The position numbers were made by a program, and so were the translations under genes. Positions 58,420 through 64,000 of a stretch of DNA of 64,000 nucleotides are shown in pieces. The notes beneath the pieces were generated by a model that was not told the DNA's origin, ran no database searches, and saw only the letters and a program-made list of their open reading frames with translations. Where the stretch lies: positions 914,630 through 978,629 of the forward strand of contig NC_067124.1 in NCBI RefSeq assembly GCF_021347895.1. The letters run 5' to 3'. This DNA is from Acanthochromis polyacanthus (Eukaryota > Chordata > Actinopteri > Pomacentridae). How positions within the stretch are numbered: position 1 is the stretch's first letter; every line of letters begins with the position of its first letter.

Positions 58420-59283
58420 CAGAGAGGTGCTTTCCAAGTTTTTCCTCAAAGGAAAATACGGAATTTGCATTTTGGGAAATTATAAGTGTATCAGGAATCG
58501 CTTACTTTGCTCATTTATTAAATTGTTGTTTGTCACTACTTTAGCAGAATTATTTAAAAAGCTCAAAGCCACTTTGGCTAAATATATCAAGACTTGTAGA
58601 CATTTTCCATGTACCATCACGCTGATACACAAAGCTTTACAAACACATTGCTGTGTTTTGTGACTGCGTGGACACTGGATATGTATGAGTCATTCCTGTT
58701 GTCAGTTTTTTTCAGTTCTTTTGAACAACAGGCCGTAGACTTGTCTGCTTTGGTCATTGTCTTACTTTATTTTCTCTTGTTTGCAACTCCCTGCGGGCGA
58801 AAACGCTGGTAAGTATGAGCATGGCTAAGAGATGGACACCTCATGTATCAGGCTCACATTTCTACATCATCTAAATGGATAAGGAACACATCAGTTCAGT
58901 GTGCTTAGAAATTCATCTAAAAGTCGATGTTAGGCCAGGCAGAGTCTTTCTCCCCAGTCGATGATGCATTGTGGTGTGAATGCTCTCAGTACTACCTATA
59001 ATTTCAGCCCGATCTCACGAGGATTCGTGAAACTGTCACGTAAGTTTTAGTTTCGGTTTCGTGCGCACCAACACGATTTCGTCATGTTTTTCGTGCCGCT
59101 CACCACGAAATGCGCACCAATGTATTTTAAACGGCGGACTTTTCGTGCCACCCAGAACGTATTTCAAACGAATGTGTGTATTATATTTTTAATGTAAAAC
59201 CATGGCGAATCCAACGCTATATTTTGCATGACATCGTCCCTAACCATAACCCTAACCATAACCATAACCCGGTGGTACACTTA

Positions 59284-59315
<32 letters not shown>

Positions 59316-61633
59316 CCCCAATTTGCATAGGAATTTCAAGAATGTCCGGCGGCCGGCGGCCGCAAACGCGATCACACAAGCAGTATACGCCGATGGACAG
59401 CTTAGATCGTCATGAATCCGCTGGTATAAACCACTTTCAGCTGTGATTACCACAGCGGGTTTCGTTGTGAGCAACACGAAAAACATTTCGTGGTGAGCGG
59501 CACGAAAAACATGACGAAATCGTGTTGGTGCGCACGAAAAAGAAACAAAAATTTACGTAACAGTTTCACGAATCCCCGTGAGACCGTGTTGATAATTTAG
59601 TTAATGTTTTGTTCAACTATTCAGTGATGTCGAAGGCCCAGTTTCATTTGGTCCGGCTTCTGCAGCGTGAAGCGGTCCAAAACATTTTACTGACATTTTT
59701 TTACTCATTTCACTGTGCCATGATTGATCTATTGGGTTTTAAAAGAAGGAAAAACAGGATGAAGTGTAAAAGATGTGCAGCTTTTCCAGATCACACAGAT
59801 TGTTCATCTCAGCAGAGATTCAACCTCCATTTGCTTCCCCTGGTTGTGTGCTTTGCTTCATTCTTTGTGCTTCAGAAAGCTGCATGTACCTCTGAGTGTT
59901 TAAGTGATTCTAACTGTATTTTTTGTTCTTTAAAGGCTTTGACAACAACGGGGTGATAATAGGCCCCCGCAGCACTCGACAGAGCAACCCAGAGGAGCAC
60001 GCTAGCCACTACTTCAACACGTTCTCTAAGGACATGCTGGTCCAGGTGAGGCTTCAAGCTAGCTGCTTATTCAGGTCACCCATGAAAAATAATTTCTTAT
60101 GTGTAAAACTGGCTTCAAAAATAATCCCCAACTGATGTCTGTTGAGACTGGACCTGTGTATGTGTGTGTGAGTTTGTTCTAAATTTGGCAGATCTTTTCT
60201 GCTACACAGTTCATCCGTCCTCTTTAATCCTTGTCCTCCCACACCTCCTCTCCGGGGTTTGCATATACTGTATGTCCTGCTCTTATTCTCAGCAGCCTTT
60301 GCTTTGAATGCGGTCTTCAGTTCTTGTGTAACGTGTCTCCAGCCTTCCTGGAACATGAAACGTTGTGGTCCTCCAGGGGTTGGAACAGTGGGCGCAGTGA
60401 ATTGCCAGGAGAAGAAGTTTTGTTTTTGAAATAATTTTTTTGGTTTGTTTTTTGGCTCCTCTGTCATTTGCTCAGAGACAGTTATTGTAGCTCCCTCCAT
60501 AGGGAGAAGGTTGGTACTACAGGGACCGTCTGTTCTGTGGTTCAGCCAATTATGTGGCAGACGAAGCGTGAAACACACACAAAACAGGAATAAATGAAAG
60601 GGCATCAATGCAAATATGAAATTACCTCTGCCAAATAAAAAAAACACAATGAAATAAAACACATGAAATTCAAAGGAGTGTGCGCTCCACTGTGTTACAG
60701 ATAACTCTGGAGTCATCGGATATTTTATGATGTTTACTGTAACGGGGTGTGTGTGTGTGTGTGTGTGTTGTGTTTTCAGGCGATGGTGGGATCTTACAGG
60801 GAAAAGCCCGAGGCGGAGAAGAGGAGAGCATTCTCATGCATGACCTAAAGCCATTCCGCATCCTGATCAGTCTGCTGGACAAACCAGAACTTGGTAATCA
60901 GTGTTTAATGCCAACAGTCCGGTTAGTGTTGTAAATACAGAATGTGTTATACAAGCAGCCCGTTATGAAAACTGAATGTGAGTTATTCTCTGTGCTTCCC
61001 ACATACTCTAACCCACTCTGTGTCTCTCCAGGGCCAGCCATCCTGGAGGATGTTCTGATCGAGGTGTTTCGGACTCTTCACACACAGTGCCGAACAGAGC
61101 TGGACCTCCAGAACCAGAGTCCATTCAGCAAAGATCACACACACCTCAGCAGGTCAGTCCAGTCTACAGCTCACCCTGCTGTGTTGGATTATGATATACA
61201 AAAGCACCAATGAACCACAGAAAGACAATTTGGTTTCCACCTAAAAGCCATGCAGGCAGATACAGGAGGTCAGACCGGTAAGAGCCGGACAGCGACAGGT
61301 GATGCTGTGGAAAAACCACTGTAAGTCTAAACACCTTAAAAACACTTGGCTGGTTGTTGGTAAATTTTAATATTGTACAGTATGGAGAATGTCAGAGTTT
61401 GTCCAGATTCTGAAAAAGGTGGACACAGCCTTTATAGTAAAGCAGTGAGCACACAGCTTTTTTTTCCTATGGGTCATTTTTAACTACTTTAATTCATGAT
61501 ATTCTGCTGTTTTGTGGAAATCTTCTCACCGTTTCAGAAACTCTAACACTACATTCCTTATGTTGACAGAGAAGCTTATACTGTCTGCAACTCTGTTCTC
61601 CATAAGTGCTTCTCTGTTTTTAGCCCTGCTCAT

Positions 61634-61719
<86 letters not shown>

Positions 61720-61985
61720 TTTTCTATACCGGTGGGGACTTACCATTGACTCCCATTCATATCTAACTCCTAACCCATACCCTAACCCTAACCTTAACCA
61801 TCACCAAATCAATGCCTAACCCTAAACAAACGTTTTTGCACTTTTACATTTTTTATTAACAACAATATGGCCAAGAAAACGGTGTTGCCACCCGTGGGGA
61901 CCTCATTTTAGGTCCCCACCGTAAGACAAGTCCCCACCTTTATAGCAAATAGTCAGGTCAAAGTCCCCACCGGTATAGCAGAAAC

Positions 61986-62021
<36 letters not shown>

Positions 62022-62930
62022 CATTACTGAAAGCAGTAGTTAGCTTTAACCTGAAGAGACGCAGGCAAATACCAGATGCATAAATATAAATAAATAAGAC
62101 AATGATTGATGATTTTAGATGTAAATCAATAATAATCTGTAAACTCAAAACTAACTAACTTTTCAGCTGCGTCAGAGGGACTAAAAGTGCTTTTATCAGT
62201 GGGATAATACAGCCCCATCATGTTAGTCCTCTTGTAAACAGACGCTGAGTCATTCTTAGGTTCACAAACAACCAGAACAGATTAGCTGAGCACTGTGTAA
62301 CATAGTACATAAGAAGATACTGTCAGACATGTCCAGTGTCATTTTTATAATGTTCAGTGAAAAAAGAAATGGATTAAAAATCAAACAAAAAGCTAAGTAT
62401 GAGAAAAATCGTATCTGCTTACATAATTGGTTCCTTATGTCCAGTTCTATACAGGAGGAGGTGTAAGAGCATCGATAACATGACGCTAATTTTCTTTTCT
62501 TTTCTAGTAAACTACGAGAGAACAAGAAGACGGCAGAACTGATCAAAACAGCCAATCTCCTGTTCAACTCATTTGAGCCATACTATATGTGGGACTACAT
62601 CGCTCGCTGGTTTGAGGAGTGCTGCAGGTCTGTAAATGAAAGTTTCCCATTAGCCTTTTAACAGAAACGTTAAGGTGGTAATGATACAAATGTGATGTAG
62701 GATTTGTCTTCTACATGAAGTCATGCTACTGCCTGATGTGTGCTGGGATACTTTTCCATCTTTGATTCTACTCTGTACTCTAACAACGATGTGAAACATT
62801 CATGTGTTGCAGGAGGACGGTAACCAGCAGCTCACGTTCATCACACCATGCTGGAAGCTTAGATCCTCCTGAGCTCTCATTGGTGGAGTTCTGTCAGCTG
62901 GTGGATTTCCTACTGGATATAGTTTCCTTG
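53319..62930 (+). CDS. dop1a: dop1a, Dopey-family trafficking scaffold (5' part; 11 coding exons)
   Basis: Plus-strand coding exons are 53319-53456, 53958-54139, 54244-54414, 56926-57115, 57673-57771, 58270-58369, 59936-60045, 60780 (or 60800)-60893, 61032-61152, 62508-62627 and 62813-62930. They encode about 481 residues, the N-terminal fifth of a protein of roughly 2,400. The match to remembered human DOP1A is near-identical for long stretches: [54 protein letters not shown]. Vertebrate paralogue dop1b differs clearly at these sites. The Dopey N-terminal domain covers about residues 10-300. The family works with MON2 and phospholipid flippases in endosome-to-Golgi retrograde traffic as a peripheral membrane scaffold, and no signal peptide is seen. 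The start has context GGAGGATGA and equals the human start. Every junction is GT-AG and in phase except the eighth coding exon, which is one base out at its normal acceptor. The gene continues past the window. Confidence 0.96.
53540..53765 (+). mobile_element. non-LTR retrotransposon 3' end
   Basis: Contains CATCCAGGTTAAAAACATTT and GTGAAGCACTTTGAATTGTC, wording common to the 3' ends of fish LINEs. No coding part remains. It is in the first intron after the dop1a start. Confidence 0.45.
53958..54139 (+). CDS. dop1a: dop1a coding exon 2
   Basis: Acceptor TCTCAG, donor ACAG|GTAGCA. Encodes residues 47-106: [20 protein letters not shown] followed by [11 protein letters not shown], inside the Dopey N domain. 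Confidence 0.96.
54244..54414 (+). CDS. dop1a: dop1a coding exon 3
   Basis: Acceptor TCGCAG, donor ACAG|GTAAGA. Encodes residues 107-163, including [22 protein letters not shown] sequence ([19 protein letters not shown] in this window), almost unchanged from human. Confidence 0.96.
54840..55880 (+). mobile_element. dead hAT transposon
   Basis: A BED-type zinc-finger piece (VWEYFRF, then ICKFC and [10 protein letters not shown]; 54915-55047) is followed, after a stop, by [11 protein letters not shown] (55313-55345) and the hAT C-terminus: [14 protein letters not shown] (55599-55640), then [20 protein letters not shown] and LLKPEKVN (about 55680-55760). It has at least two stops and a frameshift, and much of the catalytic domain is missing. 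Poly-G (54850-54867) lies at the left. Ends are not located precisely. It is in the dop1a intron between coding exons 3 and 4. Confidence 0.75.
56926..57115 (+). CDS. dop1a: dop1a coding exon 4
   Basis: Acceptor TCACACAG, donor ATG|GTACAG. Encodes residues 164-227: [20 protein letters not shown], then [20 protein letters not shown]. Confidence 0.96.
57673..57771 (+). CDS. dop1a: dop1a coding exon 5
   Basis: Acceptor CACCAG, donor CAG|GTAAAG. Encodes residues 228-260, exactly 33 codons beginning [20 protein letters not shown], which appears invariant from fish to human. Confidence 0.96.
58030..58222 (+). mobile_element. SINE tail
   Basis: GGGCAGCTGTGGCTACAAAT, then GTGAGTGAATGAATGATGGA, then AAAGTGCTATATAAATCTAA and an ATT microsatellite. 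This is the 3' part of a widespread fish SINE. The tRNA head is not seen. It lies just before dop1a coding exon 6. Confidence 0.7.
58270..58369 (+). CDS. dop1a: dop1a coding exon 6
   Basis: Acceptor GTTCAG, donor CTGG|GTGCGA, followed within ten bases by a CA microsatellite. Encodes residues 261-293: [20 protein letters not shown]. Confidence 0.95.
58377..58414 (+). repeat. CA microsatellite
   Basis: About 19 AC units immediately after the donor of dop1a coding exon 6. Confidence 0.95.
59005..59591. mobile_element. fold-back element B, 587 bp
   Basis: Arms of about 110 bp start CAGCCCGATCTCACGAGGAT on the left, and mirror CAACACGGTCTCACGGGGAT on the right. They share a CG-rich core with GTGCGCACCAACACGATTTC. 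The perfect 7-bp duplication ATAATTT lies at 58998-59004 and 59592-59598. The inside holds CCATAACCCTAACC repeats, a 30-base T run (59286-59315) and a block related to fold-back A. Non-coding. Located in the dop1a intron before exon 7. Confidence 0.85.
59936..60045 (+). CDS. dop1a: dop1a coding exon 7
   Basis: Acceptor TTTAAAG, donor CAG|GTGAGG. Encodes residues 294-330: [20 protein letters not shown], then [16 protein letters not shown]. Confidence 0.95.
60747..60768 (+). repeat. GT microsatellite
   Basis: About 11 GT units ending nine bases before the acceptor of dop1a coding exon 8, so it forms part of that acceptor's upstream tract. Confidence 0.95.
60780..60893 (+). CDS. dop1a: dop1a coding exon 8 (frame shifted at the usual acceptor)
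   Basis: The usual acceptor TTTTCAG (60777-60779) starts AMVG as in human, but then the frame breaks: the expected ILQ is read one base out and a TAA follows at 60846-60848. The downstream AG at 60798-60799 starts at 60800 in phase 0 and gives [20 protein letters not shown], after which everything is in frame. So either a base is missing (real variant or sequencing error in GGTGGGATC) or a site 20 nt downstream is used and AMVGILQ is lost. Donor CTTG|GTAATC. Confidence 0.85.
61032..61152 (+). CDS. dop1a: dop1a coding exon 9
   Basis: Acceptor CTCCAG, donor GCAG|GTCAGT. Encodes [20 protein letters not shown] and then [12 protein letters not shown], matching human [20 protein letters not shown]. 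Confidence 0.95.
61636..62018. repeat. CA microsatellite split by a small palindromic element
   Basis: CA runs at 61636-61713 and 61990-62018 flank an element at 61714-61988. Its ends read GTTTGTTTTTCTATACCGGT and ACCGGTATAGCAGAAACAAG, which are inverted. The interior has GTCCCCACC repeats and CCCTAACC phrases. It lies in the dop1a intron before coding exon 10. Confidence 0.75.
62508..62627 (+). CDS. dop1a: dop1a coding exon 10
   Basis: Acceptor TTTTCTAG, donor GCAG|GTCTGT. Encodes [20 protein letters not shown], then [15 protein letters not shown], nearly identical to human. Confidence 0.96.
62813..62930 (+). CDS. dop1a: dop1a coding exon 11 (last in window)
   Basis: Acceptor GTTGCAG, donor CTTG|GTGAGA. 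Encodes a variable serine-rich stretch, then [17 protein letters not shown], matching human [17 protein letters not shown]. The intron that follows begins with the large pyrimidine tetranucleotide tract. Confidence 0.94.
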
Positions 62931-62940
62931 GTGAGACTCT

Positions 62941-63064
62941 TCTGTCTTTCTTTCCTTCTGTCTTTCTTTATGTCTTTCTTTCTGTCTTTCTTTCTTTCTT
63001 TCTTTCTTTCATTCTTTCTGTCTTTCTTTCTTTCTTTCTGTCCTTCCTTCTGTCTCTCTTTCTC

Positions 63065-63103
<39 letters not shown>

Positions 63104-63385
63104 GTCTTTCTGTCTTTCTTTCTTTCTTTCGTTCTGTCTTTCCTTCTGTCTTTCTTTCTTTCTGTCTTTCTTTCTTTCTTTCTTTCTTCTTTCTGTCTTT
63201 CTTTCTTTCTGTCTTTCCGTCTTTCTTTCTTTCTTTCTTTCTTTTTCTTTCTTTCTGTCTTTCTTTCCTTCTGTCTTTCTTTCCTTCTGTCTTTCTTTCT
63301 TTCTGTCTTTCCTTCTGTCTTTCTTTCTTTCTTTCTTTCTTTCATTCTTTCTGTCTTTCTTTCTTTCTGTCCTTCCTTCTGTCTC

Positions 63386-63424
<39 letters not shown>

Positions 63425-63449
63425 GTCTTTCTGTCTTTCTTTCTTTCTG

Positions 63450-63489
<40 letters not shown>

Positions 63490-63612
63490 TCGTTCTGTCT
63501 TTCCTTCTGTCTTTCTTTCTTTCTGTCTTTCTGTCTTTCTTTCTTTCTGTCTTTCTTTCTTTCTGTCTTTCCGTCTTTCTTTCTTTCTTTCTTTCTTTTT
63601 TCTTTCTTTCTG

Positions 63613-63664
<52 letters not shown>

Positions 63665-63830
63665 TCGTTCTGTCTTTCCTTCTGTCTTTCTTTCTTTCTG
63701 TCTTTCTGTCTTTCTTTCTTTCTTCTTTCTTTCTGTCTTTCTTTCTTTCTGTCTTTCCGTCTTTCTTTCTTTCTTTCTTTCTTTTTTCTTTCTTTCTGTC
63801 TTTCTTTCCTTCTGTCTTTCTTTCCTTCTG

Positions 63831-63862
<32 letters not shown>

Positions 63863-63875
63863 TTCATTCTTTCTG

Positions 63876-63911
<36 letters not shown>

Positions 63912-63963
63912 TCATTCTTTCTGTCTTTCTGTCTTTCTTTCTTTCTGTCCTTCCTTCTGTCTC

Positions 63964-63998
<35 letters not shown>

Positions 63999-64000
63999 CT
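62941..64000 (+). repeat. CTTT/CTGT-rich tetranucleotide tract (runs off the window)
   Basis: Over 1 kb of TTTC units, interrupted by CTGT, CCTT and TTCG variants. It starts about 10 bases after the donor of dop1a coding exon 11. Higher-order blocks of roughly 100-250 bp look repeated. The 315-codon Lys/Glu/Arg frame on the minus strand is a by-product. Confidence 0.97.

Noticed and set aside
59233..59275. CCCTAACC-like phrases, also at 61770-61830, as interstitial telomere repeats
   Set aside because: Units are irregular (CCATAACC, CCTTAACC mixed) and lie inside transposable elements.
62968..63915. 315-codon minus-strand open frame rich in Lys, Glu and Arg
   Set aside because: It is the translation of a TTTC/TGTC tetranucleotide tract, which has no stop in this frame by composition. 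No domain or start context.

Overview
This is a window of vertebrate, almost certainly teleost (spiny-rayed) fish, nuclear DNA. Genes have small GT-AG exons separated by introns packed with transposon debris, and the repeats are fish types: Tc1/mariner elements, tRNA-derived SINEs, hAT relics, short MITEs, CA/GT microsatellites and a LINE-1 tail. There is no operon structure, no CRISPR and no structural RNA gene that I can support. Most open frames longer than 60 codons are chance or repeat-derived.

Two genes are supported exon by exon, arranged head to head as in human. On the minus strand, 15613-47857 is ube3d (E3 ubiquitin-protein ligase E3D). Ten coding exons join in frame into a 400-residue product, including a 21-nt final coding exon about 12.4 kb from its neighbour. 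On the plus strand, dop1a (a Dopey-family endosome/Golgi trafficking scaffold) starts in a CpG-rich putative promoter and 5' exon near 49.8-50.25 kb. It has its ATG at 53319 and eleven coding exons up to 62930; the rest of the gene lies beyond the window. One dop1a exon (60780-60893) is out of frame by one base at its normal acceptor. A second AG 20 nt downstream restores the frame.

Layout: 1-15.1 kb is intergenic sequence downstream of ube3d, with two tRNA-SINEs, a Tc1-type MITE, a fragment of Tc1 transposase and dispersed repeats. 15.1-47.9 kb is ube3d; its introns hold a 1.4-kb fold-back element, several dead Tc1 copies, one intact Tc1-like transposon (32437-34069) with an uninterrupted DD34E transposase, three copies of one MITE family (one split by a LINE-1 tail) and a 31-bp minisatellite. 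47.9-50.25 kb is the divergent intergenic space, largely filled by a MITE and a hAT-like non-autonomous element. 50.25-64 kb is the 5' part of dop1a, with a dead hAT transposase, a second fold-back element, SINE tails and a CTTT/CTGT-rich tetranucleotide tract that runs off the end.

I do not see a novel multi-gene system. The points most worth checking are the dop1a frame problem, the intact Tc1, the two fold-back elements that share an internal module, the nested MITE/LINE-1 insertion and the unusual splice features of ube3d.
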